Part shown: positions 7,639 to 15,274 of the stretch, in pieces | How the letters are laid out: every line of letters starts with the position of its first letter | Numbering within the stretch: the first letter of the stretch is position 1 | From: Microbacterium sp. | GTDB taxonomy: Bacteria; Actinomycetota; Actinomycetes; Actinomycetales; Microbacteriaceae | Direction: 5' to 3' | Length of the DNA stretch: 20,238 nucleotides | Assembly (NCBI GenBank): GCA_003524435.1 | Contig: DQHP01000119.1 | Coordinates: 16,417 to 36,654, forward strand | Program-made: the position numbers and the translations under genes | The notes under the pieces: model-generated | What the model was told of the DNA's origin: nothing | What the model saw: only the letters and a program-made list of their open reading frames with translations | Databases searched by the model: none

Positions 7639-8016
7639 TTAGTTCGATGCTGCCGATGCTACCGAGGCGGCGCTCGGGGCCGATACGGGGCTCGGGGCCG
7701 ACGTCGGGCTCGGGGCAGAGGCAGGGCTCGGAGCGGATGCCGCGGACGGGGCTGTTGCGGGGCTCGGAACCGATGTCGCAGAGTCGACGTTTGCAGCGCT
7801 GGGAGCGCTGACCACGGTGACCGCCGAGTTTGTTTCGCGAAGCTGAACGGTGTTTCCGTCGAGTACGCCGCCACGCTCGTTGATCGCGCCACCAGGGATC
7901 ACGGTTCCGTCGGTGGTGTGCAAGCTCATGGTGCTGGCAGTCGCCGCTGCGGCACCGCCGACAATGCCGAGGCCAACCACTCCGGCGATTCCGGTGACGA
8001 TCCATTTCTTGTTCAT
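7639..8016 (-). CDS. Small secreted or anchored protein with Ser-Ala-Pro repeats
   Basis: A 125-residue protein of unknown function. MNKKWIV and a Gly/Ala/Val-rich hydrophobic segment (6-28) form a signal peptide or membrane anchor. A short conserved-looking domain (about 30-70, TTDGTVIPGGAINERGGVLDGNTVQLRETNSAVTV in outline) follows. From about 71 to the end the protein is low complexity, with a near-perfect SAPSPx hexapeptide repeat at 84-118. The start is chosen at ATG 8016 because GGAGAC lies just upstream and the signal peptide begins there; an in-frame extension to 8079 is hydrophilic and lacks support. Upstream lie two copies of the putative response-regulator motif, so it may be an output or accessory sensor of the neighbouring two-component system. 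No family was recognised. Confidence 0.75.
   Translation of the reverse strand: MNKKWIVTGIAGVVGLGIVGGAAAATASTMSLHTTDGTVIPGGAINERGGVLDGNTVQLRETNSAVTVVSAPSAANVDSATSVPSPATAPSAASAPSPASAPSPTSAPSPVSAPSAASVASAASN
7663..7767 (-). repeat. 18-bp tandem coding repeats (SAPSPx units)
   Basis: About six imperfect 18-bp units encode Ser-Ala-Pro-Ser-Pro-x in the 3' part of the small secreted protein gene. The units share a CTCGGGGC-type core on the plus strand. The array is a plausible site of copy-number variation between strains. Confidence 0.75.
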
Positions 8017-8094
8017 CTTTGTCTCCTCTAAGTGAGTGCGGAGCCGAATGCGATCTGCTCCGCTGTGGGGATGATTCAAGTCTGCCGATGAGGA

Positions 8095-8132
8095 CTAAGG
8101 AGTTTCCTAAGCGTGCATGAGAGGTTTCTTAG
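8095..8132 (-). promoter_or_regulatory. Paired putative response-regulator sites upstream of the small secreted protein
   Basis: On the minus strand, CTAAGAAACCTCTCAT (8117-8132) and CTTAGGAAACTCCTTAG (8095-8111) are related sequences 21 bp apart, about two helical turns. The first matches a site in front of the histidine kinase gene (9273-9288) at 14 of 16 positions. Each can be read as two half-sites 11-12 bp apart, the usual layout for OmpR-family regulators. They lie about 80-116 bp upstream of the small gene. The right-hand site overlaps the last codons of the phosphotransferase gene. Confidence 0.5.
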
Positions 8133-9238
8133 CTGCCTCCTGCCGATGGAGCGACACCGTCCAACACCGCATCGGCAGCGGCGAGCGATTGTTCGGCCGC
8201 GCCATGCGCCGCGCGGTCAGTTGCCGATATCGAGTGACCGACAAGGTGCACCGCCGTCAACGCGCGTACGAGCTCGTCATCGCCCCACCGCTGCGCTGCA
8301 GCATCGGCTAGTGCCCACACACGGTGCTCGTTGACGGCAACAGTCAAGCCCGCACTGACGATAGCGTGCGAGAGAAAGGCGGCGGAATCTTCCGCAGGAT
8401 CGGCAATACCCAATGTGTCGACATCGATCACAGAGCACACGTCGCCTTGCTCGTCGAGAAACAGTTGACCGTAGTGCAGGTCGCCGTGCACGACAGTGTG
8501 TGCGCGATGAGAAGAGGCCTTATCGATGGCGATACGAGCGCGTGCCAGGATGGCGCTCGCGCGCCGGCTGGCTCGGGACTCGTACCAGCGAATTCGCTGT
8601 GCTGCGCCCGCGACCGGCCGGTCCCACTGAACCGTCGCAATTCGCTCACGCAGGAGATCGACCTCGTCAAGCAATCGTTCTGGGTCCCAAAGAAAATCGC
8701 TGGCCGGAATGCCCGCTGCGTCCGCCATGATCACGAGGCCCTCAGGCGACCAACCGTGCACGTGCGGCACGGGAACACCTGCCTCGGCCACCGCGGTCTG
8801 AGCTTGCACGACGGTATGAACCCGCGAAGGGCGTACGACTTTGACCCAGACGGCGCCTTCGGCTGTCTGCGCGCGAAGCACAGCGCGACGCCCGGGGCGA
8901 TACGCAATAATCTGCGGTATCCCCGACGCGGTAAATCCCATGCGCGACAGAATGGTATCCGCCGCATGATCGAAGGCAATGGGTGCGAGCGCGGGCAGGT
9001 GCGGGTCGGCCGGATGCATCCAGATCCGTGCGTCCTCACTCACCCATCCTGTCTCCACCCGCACTTTGAGTTGAGATGTGTCGACGTAATACTGCATCGA
9101 TTGCTCGCCGGCGATGTTGAATCCCGTCACCGAACCTGCACCGAGCGGCTCACGCGAGTGCAGCGTGATCGACGCTGGAGCGGCGTCCAGAGCACCGCTG
9201 AGAAGCATCCGCTCGAGGTTCTGAGAAGAATCAGTCAC
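8129..9238 (-). CDS. APH-family phosphotransferase (aminoglycoside/choline-kinase-like fold)
   Basis: A 369-residue protein with a kinase-like APH fold. The catalytic loop VVHGDLHYGQLF (249-260, Asp253) and metal site SVIDVDTLGIADPAED (269-284, Asp272/Asp274 region) are intact. A candidate ATP-binding Lys133 lies in WVKVV. About 100 residues before the kinase domain are unlike classical APH resistance enzymes. The substrate is unknown; resistance should not be assumed, since many such proteins are small-molecule kinases of unassigned function. The start is GTG at 9238, with GGTGG about 9 bp upstream. The gene is divergent from the histidine kinase and shares its 89-bp promoter region, which suggests co-regulation with the two-component system. 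Confidence 0.8.
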   Translation of the reverse strand: MTDSSQNLERMLLSGALDAAPASITLHSREPLGAGSVTGFNIAGEQSMQYYVDTSQLKVRVETGWVSEDARIWMHPADPHLPALAPIAFDHAADTILSRMGFTASGIPQIIAYRPGRRAVLRAQTAEGAVWVKVVRPSRVHTVVQAQTAVAEAGVPVPHVHGWSPEGLVIMADAAGIPASDFLWDPERLLDEVDLLRERIATVQWDRPVAGAAQRIRWYESRASRRASAILARARIAIDKASSHRAHTVVHGDLHYGQLFLDEQGDVCSVIDVDTLGIADPAEDSAAFLSHAIVSAGLTVAVNEHRVWALADAAAQRWGDDELVRALTAVHLVGHSISATDRAAHGAAEQSLAAADAVLDGVAPSAGGS

Positions 9239-9272
9239 CTACCGATTCCACCATGTGAGCGACGAATGTGGG

Positions 9273-9288
9273 ATGAGAGATCTCTTAG
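9273..9288 (+). promoter_or_regulatory. Putative autoregulatory response-regulator site
   Basis: ATGAGAGATCTCTTAG lies in the divergent spacer between the phosphotransferase and histidine kinase genes. It matches the 8117-8132 site (ATGAGAGGTTTCTTAG) at 14 of 16 positions. It sits about 28 bp upstream of a GATACT -10-like hexamer (9316-9321), a workable place for an activator-bound site. The predicted transcript start would fall at or next to the GTG of the kinase gene. Confidence 0.5.
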
Positions 9289-9327
9289 GATGTGCAGTCT
9301 GGCCTCCGCTGTCGCGATACTTGAAAT

Positions 9328-10848
9328 GTGAGTCAGAACACGAGCACGCCGGACCGGCGACGATTCGGAATCTCGGTACGCACTCGCATCGTGGCCACGA
9401 TCACCGCGGTGACAGCGATCGGGCTCTTCGCGGTGTGCTTTTCGGTGTACATCGTCGAGCGTCAGAGGATTCTCGAACAGGTGGATTCTCGATTGCACGA
9501 CAATCTCGACTCCGCCCGCTTCATCGTGGGCGCGGGCAACCCGAAGACTCCTGCTGATCCCGCGTGGGAATCGTCTTCGGGTGCGCTCGAATCAGTCGTG
9601 CAACGAATGAGTCCAGATGACAACTCCGGGGCGATGGGCATGGTCAACGGCGTCGTCACCTTCGTACCAGGATTCGAGCTCGACCTTGATCTGCAGCATG
9701 AGGACGTTTTCGCTCTGCATGTGGACCGCACGCTTGGCGACGACAAGGCGATCGTGGGTACTTATGCCGAGGGCGGAGTGGGCTGGCGTTATCTCGCCAC
9801 CACGATCTCCGTCGAAGGGTCGGCTGCGCCCAAGGATGTCGTCTTTGTCATGGTGTATGACTTGGAAGCGGAACTCGCGGAGTTCGATGGCGCTGTGCAG
9901 ATGTTCGCCATCGCTTCTGTGATCGTCCTCATCGTGGTCGCGGCCACAGGCACCATCGTGGCGACACGGTTGCTACGCCCACTGCGACAGATGCGTAAAA
10001 CCGCAGAACGTATCTCCGCCCAGGACCTTGATGAACGGCTCACTGTCGTGGGCAACGATGACGTCGCCGAACTCGCTGAGACAATGAATGACATGCTCGA
10101 TCGCATCGATTCTGCGCTGGATTCCCAGCGCCAACTCCTCAGCGATGTCGGACACGAGCTGAAAACCCCCATCACAATCGTTCGCGGCTATGTCGAGGTG
10201 ATGGACCCGGACAATCCCACGGATGCACGTGAGACGCAGGAGCTCGCCATCGATGAACTCGATCGAATGGGCACGCTCGTTCAAGACCTTGCGAGCGCTG
10301 CTTCCCTGCACGGCCCCAGTCCGGTCCGTCTGCAACCGGTCGATGCGGGCGATCTCGTCACGCAGATCGTGCGTAAAGCGCAAGGCATCGAGGGCGCAGA
10401 GGTGTTGTCCGCCCCGGTGGCCGAATGCGTTGCCGAGATCGATTCCGCCCGCATTACGCAGGCGGTGCTGCAGCTCGCGCAGAACGCCGTCACTCACGGT
10501 GGTGGACGGATGTCCATCGGCAGTGCGATCGCCGTCGACCAGCTGGAGTTCCACGTGCGTGACTTCGGCAGCGGGGTGCCCGACAGCGCGAAAGAGCATA
10601 TCTTCGAGCGTTTTCAGCGCGGTATTGCCGCCTCCAGTCGAAGCGGAAGCGGTCTCGGATTGAACATCGTGCAGGTCATCGCCCGAGCCCACGGAGGATC
10701 GGTACGCGTAGAAGATGCAGAGGGCGGTGGCGCGGAGTTCATTCTCAGCGTGCCCCGCGGGGCGACAGAAACTTTTTCCTTCGGTGGCAATACGGCAATC
10801 CCTGCGAGGCCGCCGCTTCCCGAAGCACAGCTTGACGAAGGGAACTAA
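9328..10848 (+). CDS. Sensor histidine kinase (HAMP/HisKA/HATPase)
   Basis: A 506-residue membrane sensor kinase. Transmembrane segment 1 (about 20-43) and segment 2 (about 191-213) bracket an extracytoplasmic sensor domain of about 145 residues. A HAMP domain (214-266), HisKA with H-box SDVGHELKTPI (phospho-acceptor His276), N-box QLAQNAVTHG (Asn386), G1 RDFGSGV (411-417), F-box IFERF and G2 GSGLGLNIV follow in order. A tail of about 30 residues after the ATPase domain has no evident function. Start GTG at 9328 has no visible ribosome site and lies about where a -10 at 9316-9321 would place +1, so a leaderless mRNA is plausible. The signal sensed is unknown. The kinase pairs with the response regulator 4 bp downstream. 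Confidence 0.93.
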   Translation: MSQNTSTPDRRRFGISVRTRIVATITAVTAIGLFAVCFSVYIVERQRILEQVDSRLHDNLDSARFIVGAGNPKTPADPAWESSSGALESVVQRMSPDDNSGAMGMVNGVVTFVPGFELDLDLQHEDVFALHVDRTLGDDKAIVGTYAEGGVGWRYLATTISVEGSAAPKDVVFVMVYDLEAELAEFDGAVQMFAIASVIVLIVVAATGTIVATRLLRPLRQMRKTAERISAQDLDERLTVVGNDDVAELAETMNDMLDRIDSALDSQRQLLSDVGHELKTPITIVRGYVEVMDPDNPTDARETQELAIDELDRMGTLVQDLASAASLHGPSPVRLQPVDAGDLVTQIVRKAQGIEGAEVLSAPVAECVAEIDSARITQAVLQLAQNAVTHGGGRMSIGSAIAVDQLEFHVRDFGSGVPDSAKEHIFERFQRGIAASSRSGSGLGLNIVQVIARAHGGSVRVEDAEGGGAEFILSVPRGATETFSFGGNTAIPARPPLPEAQLDEGN

Positions 10849-10852
10849 TCCC

Positions 10853-11509
10853 GTGGTATCCATCTTGATCGCCGACGATGAGCCCCGGATCTCCGGATTC
10901 ATCGATAAGGGACTGCGCGCAGCAGGATTCGCCACCCGGGTAGCGGCAACTGGGCCAGAGGCTCTCGAGTTGGCGCAGACAGATGAGTTTGACCTTATGG
11001 TGCTCGACGTAAATCTCCCCGGTTTCGACGGCTTTCATGTGCTTGAGCAGTTGCGCGGTTCCGGCTCGCGTATGCCTGTGATCATGCTCACCGCGCGCGT
11101 CGAACTGCACGACACAATTGCAGGTCTGGAAGGCGGCGCCGACGACTACCTTGGCAAGCCCTTCCGCTTTGACGAGCTTCTCGCACGCATCCGGTTGCGG
11201 ATGCGTCGCGACGAAGGTGGAGCCGCGCCCGAACTGTCACACGGTGAGCTGAATCTGGACATACGCACGCGCCGTGCGCGAGTGCGGGAGCGCGATGTTG
11301 AGCTCAGTGCTCGTGAGTTCGCGCTCGCCGAGGAACTGGTGCGCAACGCAGGGCAAGTTCTCAGCAGGGAACAGTTGCTCAGCAGGGTCTGGGGATATGA
11401 CTTTGATCCCGGGTCAAACGTCGTCGACGTGTACGTCGGGTATCTGCGCCAGAAACTGGGTACCTCGCAGATTGAAACGGTGCGCGGCGTCGGATACCGA
11501 CTGAACTGA
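10853..11509 (+). CDS. OmpR-family response regulator
   Basis: A 218-residue DNA-binding response regulator. The receiver domain (1 to about 117) has acidic Asp8/Asp9, phospho-acceptor Asp52 (VLDVNLPGFDG), Thr80 and Lys102 (LGKPF). The winged-helix domain (about 126-217) ends with the typical VDVYVGYLRQKLG...IETVRGVGYRLN. The start is chosen at GTG 10853, 4 bp after the kinase stop, with GAAGGGA upstream; the frame is open further 5' but that part lies inside the kinase gene. It probably acts on the paired sites at 8095-8132 and 9273-9288. It is convergent with dprA, 30 bp from the end of that gene. Confidence 0.94.
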   Translation: MVSILIADDEPRISGFIDKGLRAAGFATRVAATGPEALELAQTDEFDLMVLDVNLPGFDGFHVLEQLRGSGSRMPVIMLTARVELHDTIAGLEGGADDYLGKPFRFDELLARIRLRMRRDEGGAAPELSHGELNLDIRTRRARVRERDVELSAREFALAEELVRNAGQVLSREQLLSRVWGYDFDPGSNVVDVYVGYLRQKLGTSQIETVRGVGYRLN

Positions 11510-11539
11510 TCCGTGCGGAGCACTCCCCTCCCTTCGCTC

Positions 11540-12727
11540 TCACATTCTTCGCCAGCCCGAATCGGTGTGAGTAACCCTGTTCTCTAGGGCCATCATCCCC
11601 AGGAGAGCGGCAACTTTTTCGGTCGCAAGTCCGGCACGCGCGGCGAGGTCTTGCGCGGGCCGGGCTGTTCGCGTGCTCAGTGCGTCGAGCAAGCGGATTT
11701 GATCGGGATCGGTTCTTACGTCGGTCGCAGGTACCTGCTGTGCTTCGCCGAAGAGCTCCCGCACCTCGGCCGCGTTCGTCACACAACGTGCGTCATACTC
11801 GCGCATCAAACGGTGACAGCCCGCCGATGCCGCCGACGTCACTGGACCGGGCACCGCGCCAAGCGGGCGCCCCAGTGCCGCCGCGTGTCCCGCAGTATTC
11901 AACGAGCCGCTGCGCCAACCCGCTTCGACGACCACAGTGGCTGCTCCCATCGCGGCGATGAGCCTATTTCGAGCCAAAAACCTCCATTTCGTTGGTGCCG
12001 TACCGCACGGCACCTCGCTGATGACCGCACCGGAATCTCTGATGCGACCGAAGAGCTGCTGGTGGCCACTGGGATACGCCCGATCGACACCGCCGGCGAG
12101 GAACGCGATAGTGGCACCGCCGACCCCCAACGCGGCACGGTGTGCTGCTCCGTCGATACCGTAGGCGCCTCCTGACACGATCACGGTCCCGGTCGTCGCA
12201 AGGTCCCCCGACAGGTCTGCTGCAATGTGGTCGCCATATGAGGTCGCAGCTCGCGCGCCAACCATTGCGACGCTCTCGTCGGTAGCGAGATGGAGCGCGT
12301 CGCCACGCACCCAAAGAAGCAACGGAGCATGCGCCTCGAGATCGTCGAGCGCGAGCGGCCACTCAGGATCCCCCGGCAACACAAGTTGTGCCGACACTTC
12401 GGCAGCGCTGCGCAGGGCGTCATGAACCGCTTTCGCGTCGGCGCGCGGAATCCATCGCTTGCGTCCCTCCCGCAGCACCTGTCGCGTGCGTGCTGTCGTC
12501 TCGTCGACGGTGTCAAGCCCCGATGTCATGAGGGCCTCTGGCGTGAGCGCGAGCCGCAGCGCATCGCCAGCGCCAAGTTGAGAGATCAGCGCACCAGCGA
12601 CGCCGTCCCCTGGCTCGGCCAGAACATTCCAGGCCACCCTGGCTAGGGAGTCGGTCGGATCGCCCTCCGGGCGGAGATGCATTATCGCTGCCCTGATCCT
12701 CGCATCGGCGAGAAGATCGTCGATCAT
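11540..12727 (-). CDS. dprA: DNA-processing protein DprA
   Basis: A 395-residue member of the DprA/Smf family, which loads RecA onto incoming single-stranded DNA during transformation. The Rossmann-like core runs from about 150 to 310, with VAMVGARAATSYG (153-165), VIVSGGAYGIDGAAHRAAL (182-200), LAGGVDRAYP and FLARNRLIAAM. A C-terminal winged-helix-like domain (about 335-390) follows. The first 140 residues are a helical N-terminal extension, usual in actinobacteria. ATG overlaps the comM stop (ATGA), so the two are translationally coupled. Natural competence is not shown by this gene alone; DprA is widely kept for other recombination roles. Confidence 0.95.
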   Translation of the reverse strand: MIDDLLADARIRAAIMHLRPEGDPTDSLARVAWNVLAEPGDGVAGALISQLGAGDALRLALTPEALMTSGLDTVDETTARTRQVLREGRKRWIPRADAKAVHDALRSAAEVSAQLVLPGDPEWPLALDDLEAHAPLLLWVRGDALHLATDESVAMVGARAATSYGDHIAADLSGDLATTGTVIVSGGAYGIDGAAHRAALGVGGATIAFLAGGVDRAYPSGHQQLFGRIRDSGAVISEVPCGTAPTKWRFLARNRLIAAMGAATVVVEAGWRSGSLNTAGHAAALGRPLGAVPGPVTSAASAGCHRLMREYDARCVTNAAEVRELFGEAQQVPATDVRTDPDQIRLLDALSTRTARPAQDLAARAGLATEKVAALLGMMALENRVTHTDSGWRRM

Positions 12728-14253
12728 GCCATGAGTCCTTTCTTCAAAAACAGCGCCCGTCCCAATTCGTCACGACCGGGCTTATCCACGCCCGAGAGAT
12801 CGGCCATCGTCCACGCGAGTCGCAGCACCCTGTCGTATCCGCGCAGCGTGAGTTGTCCACGCTCCAGCGCACGATCCAGCGCCGAACGCACGTCGGCATC
12901 CAATCTCACGTCGCCTTGCCGTAGCCAGGCACCCTCAACTTCGGCGTTGATGTGCCAGGGCGTTTCCGCCCATCGTCGTGCTGCCCGCTCTCGTGCCCCC
13001 AACACCCTTTCCCTGGCCTCAGCCGTGGTCATTCCCGTCCGCTCCGCTGACGTCGCCCGTGAGGCGGCGACGCGTGAAACCTGCAGGTCGATGTCGATGC
13101 GATCACGTAGCGGGCCTGACAGACGCGACGAATAACGGCGAATCGCAATCGGCGGGCAAATACATTCAGCACCGCGCACACCGTAATTGCCACAAGGGCA
13201 AGGATTGGTCGCTAGCGCTAATTGGAACTGCGCCGGATACCGAGCCCGGAAGCCGGCACGATCGATCTCAATACTTCCGGACTCAAGAGGCTGTCGCAGC
13301 GCATCCAACGCGACGCGTGAGAATTCGGCAGCTTCGTCCAAGAACAACACTCCCCTATGCGCCCGCACGATTGCGCCAGGACGAGCCACCCGTGATCCTC
13401 CCCCGACAAGCGCTGCCACAGAGGCACTGTGGTGCGGTGCCTCCATCGGCGGCAGGTCATCGAGGACGTTCACGGATGCTCCTGCCAACGATCGGATCGC
13501 CGCGACTTCGAGCGCCGCTCCTTCCGTCAATGGCGGCAGAATGCCAGGGAGCCGACGTGCCAGCATTGTTTTGCCTGCACCGGGTGGGCCGCTCATGAGC
13601 AAATGGTGCCCACCTGCCGCCGCAACGATGAGAGCTTCAACGGCTTCTTCCTGCCCCGTGACATCGGCGAGGTCCAGGAGTGCGGGTTCCGCGTCAACAG
13701 GCGAAGCAGCGGCGACCGGCTCTACCTCAGCAAAAGAAATATCTGCACCGTGCCACATCGCGACCTCAGCAAGCGTGGTCGCCGCCTGCACTTGCATTCC
13801 CGGGACCAGCCGCGCTTCAGCCTCGTTCGCATGCGGGACGATCACTCGATCGAAACCCGCACGTGAGGCGGCAAACACTGCCGGAAGCACTCCAGGAACC
13901 GGACGCACTCGCCCGTCCAGTCCCAACTCGCCGATGTGCACCGTACGTGCAATGGACGCAGCGTCCAGGACTCCCCCGGTTGCCACCGCGGAAATTGCAA
14001 TACCGAGATCGAATCCGCTTCCGTGCTTGGGCAGGCTCGCTGGCGACAAGTTCACGGTCAGCCGTCGCCGTGACAACTCGAGATTCGCGTTGGTCACCGC
14101 GTTGTGGACGCGCTGTGCAGCTTCGCCGAGTGCCTTATCCGGCAGCCCGACGATTTTGAATCCAGGAGTCTGGTTCGAGACATCCGCTTCAATCTCGACC
14201 AGATGCCCGTCCACGCCAGTAAGAGCAACCGCCCAGGTGCGCGCGGTCCTCAT
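12724..14253 (-). CDS. comM: ComM/YifB-family AAA+ ATPase (Mg-chelatase-like)
   Basis: A 509-residue protein with the full ComM layout: an N-terminal Lon-protease-like domain (about 1-175, with GLPDKALGEAAQRV and KHGSGFDLGIA), an AAA+ Mg-chelatase-like module and a C-terminal Mg-chelatase-associated domain. Walker A is GPPGAGKT (222-229), Walker B is GVLFLDEAAEF (301-311), and the Cys-rich NPCPCGNYG (350-358) and ECICPP follow. ComM helicase promotes branch migration during natural transformation in Vibrio; the actinobacterial role is less certain. The gene overlaps yraN and dprA by ATGA at each end, giving a three-gene coupled unit. Confidence 0.95.
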   Translation of the reverse strand: MRTARTWAVALTGVDGHLVEIEADVSNQTPGFKIVGLPDKALGEAAQRVHNAVTNANLELSRRRLTVNLSPASLPKHGSGFDLGIAISAVATGGVLDAASIARTVHIGELGLDGRVRPVPGVLPAVFAASRAGFDRVIVPHANEAEARLVPGMQVQAATTLAEVAMWHGADISFAEVEPVAAASPVDAEPALLDLADVTGQEEAVEALIVAAAGGHHLLMSGPPGAGKTMLARRLPGILPPLTEGAALEVAAIRSLAGASVNVLDDLPPMEAPHHSASVAALVGGGSRVARPGAIVRAHRGVLFLDEAAEFSRVALDALRQPLESGSIEIDRAGFRARYPAQFQLALATNPCPCGNYGVRGAECICPPIAIRRYSSRLSGPLRDRIDIDLQVSRVAASRATSAERTGMTTAEARERVLGARERAARRWAETPWHINAEVEGAWLRQGDVRLDADVRSALDRALERGQLTLRGYDRVLRLAWTMADLSGVDKPGRDELGRALFLKKGLMA

Positions 14254-14612
14254 CGCAGGTCCAATAGATGCTCAAGTGCGCCCTGCATCGGATCTGCGCC
14301 GATGATGCCAATAAGTTCCAGTCGCAGATTCCGATTTCCAGCCAGGCCGGGATGAGTCTTACACCAGGCATACGCAAGGCGCCACAGCCGCTCACGTTTT
14401 CGTTCGTCTACCGCGTCAAACGGGTGGCCAAACGCCACACTGCGTCTGGTCTTGACCTCGACGATGCAGATTGTGTTGTCTCGCTCAGCGACGATGTCAA
14501 TCTCGCCCTGTGAGCACCGCCAGTTGCGGTCCAGGATTTCGTATCTGTGGGATGTCAGATACAGTGCTGCGCGCTCTTCACCCACACGCCCGAGGTCGTC
14601 TTTTGCTGCCAT
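14250..14612 (-). CDS. yraN: YraN (UPF0102) endonuclease-fold protein
   Basis: A 120-residue restriction-endonuclease-like fold protein. The nuclease-type motif is intact: GEIDIVA (Glu37, Asp39) and VEVKTR (Glu52, Lys54), preceded by the typical LGRVGEERAALYL. The cellular role is poorly defined. It heads the yraN-comM-dprA coupled set; its stop overlaps the comM start. The ribosome site is weak. Upstream the conserved gene order is broken: a DUF2469 gene is normally adjacent but here lies about 4.8 kb away. Confidence 0.93.
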   Translation of the reverse strand: MAAKDDLGRVGEERAALYLTSHRYEILDRNWRCSQGEIDIVAERDNTICIVEVKTRRSVAFGHPFDAVDERKRERLWRLAYAWCKTHPGLAGNRNLRLELIGIIGADPMQGALEHLLDLR

Positions 14613-14735
14613 AAAGCCAGCATGGTCGCCGCGCTAAATCCGTGAATGCGAGAATCACACGACCTGGGTATACATGCCAAAGCAAGTTTTTGGTGCAGGA
14701 TCACTTGTCGTCGAGAGATGCCTTCTTGACACTGA

Positions 14736-15131
14736 GCCGAGCATACGAATCGGGAGTTCACCAGCAAGCACGAGATCCTCGACGCGCTCTTGACCCGCTC
14801 GATGGAGCGAATGGCCGACGTTAGTCGGGCGCTCCTCGAAGAGACGGAGCATCCATCGCTGAGCAGGGCGTACGCGGTGGGTGTTCAGGTGCTCCTGGAT
14901 GACCCCCTCATGACCGCAGCGTTCTTGGGTGATCACGGCGTGCTCGGCTCCTGTATTGGTGCCGTCCACGACGACCGATACCGTGCTCGCCACCACCTCG
15001 CAGTGGAGTGGATCGCAACGCTCCAAGATCGAGGCGCGTTGAGTACACGGGTGGGGCCGCTGACGAGGCACGACCTGCGATCGGCGATCGAGGCTCTTGC
15101 CGTGCTCGTATCATCGATCGAAATGGACTAG
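14736..15131 (+). pseudogene. TetR-family regulator remnant lacking the DNA-binding domain
   Basis: The frame reads EFTSKHEILDALL at its start, which matches the junction just after the helix-turn-helix of TetR/AcrR proteins (usually Y-x-F-x-S-K-x-E-L-L). About 110 residues of ligand-binding-like domain follow, ending SAIEALAVLVSSIEMD. The roughly 50-60 residue DNA-binding part is missing: a TGA at 14733-14735 closes this frame upstream, and no ATG precedes the motif. In another frame, RDAFLTLSRAYESG (about 14715-14756) resembles the first TetR helix. That suggests an internal deletion plus a frameshift. A TTG at 14790 could start a 113-residue fragment. It lies between yraN and the first exporter gene, which it may once have controlled. 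Confidence 0.5.
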
Positions 15132-15135
15132 GCAA

Positions 15136-15165
15136 TAGACAGCTATCGATGCAGCCAGATAGTGT
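15136..15165 (+). promoter_or_regulatory. Candidate promoter for the first LysE-type gene
   Basis: TAGACA (15136-15141) and TAGTGT (15160-15165) are separated by 18 bp, a good sigma-70-like pair. A CTATC/GATAG dyad overlaps the spacer, as an operator would. The predicted start is near 15172, just before a 16-codon frame (15174-15224, MNFANVGTLGVVSIRR) and about 100 bp upstream of the exporter gene. Confidence 0.4.
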
Positions 15166-15274
15166 GCTGAGCATGAATTTCGCGAATGTGGGGACGTTGG
15201 GTGTCGTCTCGATTCGAAGGTAAACAGGTTCAGCTGCTCGCCAAAGGATCGGCACCGACTCAGAAGGACGACGG

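Noticed and set aside
9973..10935. Minus-strand open frame of 320 codons
   Set aside because: It is antisense to the histidine kinase catalytic core, whose motifs are intact.
13187..14305. Plus-strand open frame of 372 codons
   Set aside because: It is antisense to comM, has a Ser/Arg/Pro-rich composition, and matches no family.
14655..15071. Minus-strand open frame of 138 codons in the spacer upstream of yraN
   Set aside because: It is Arg/His-rich and antisense to the TetR remnant, whose frame shows real family sequence.
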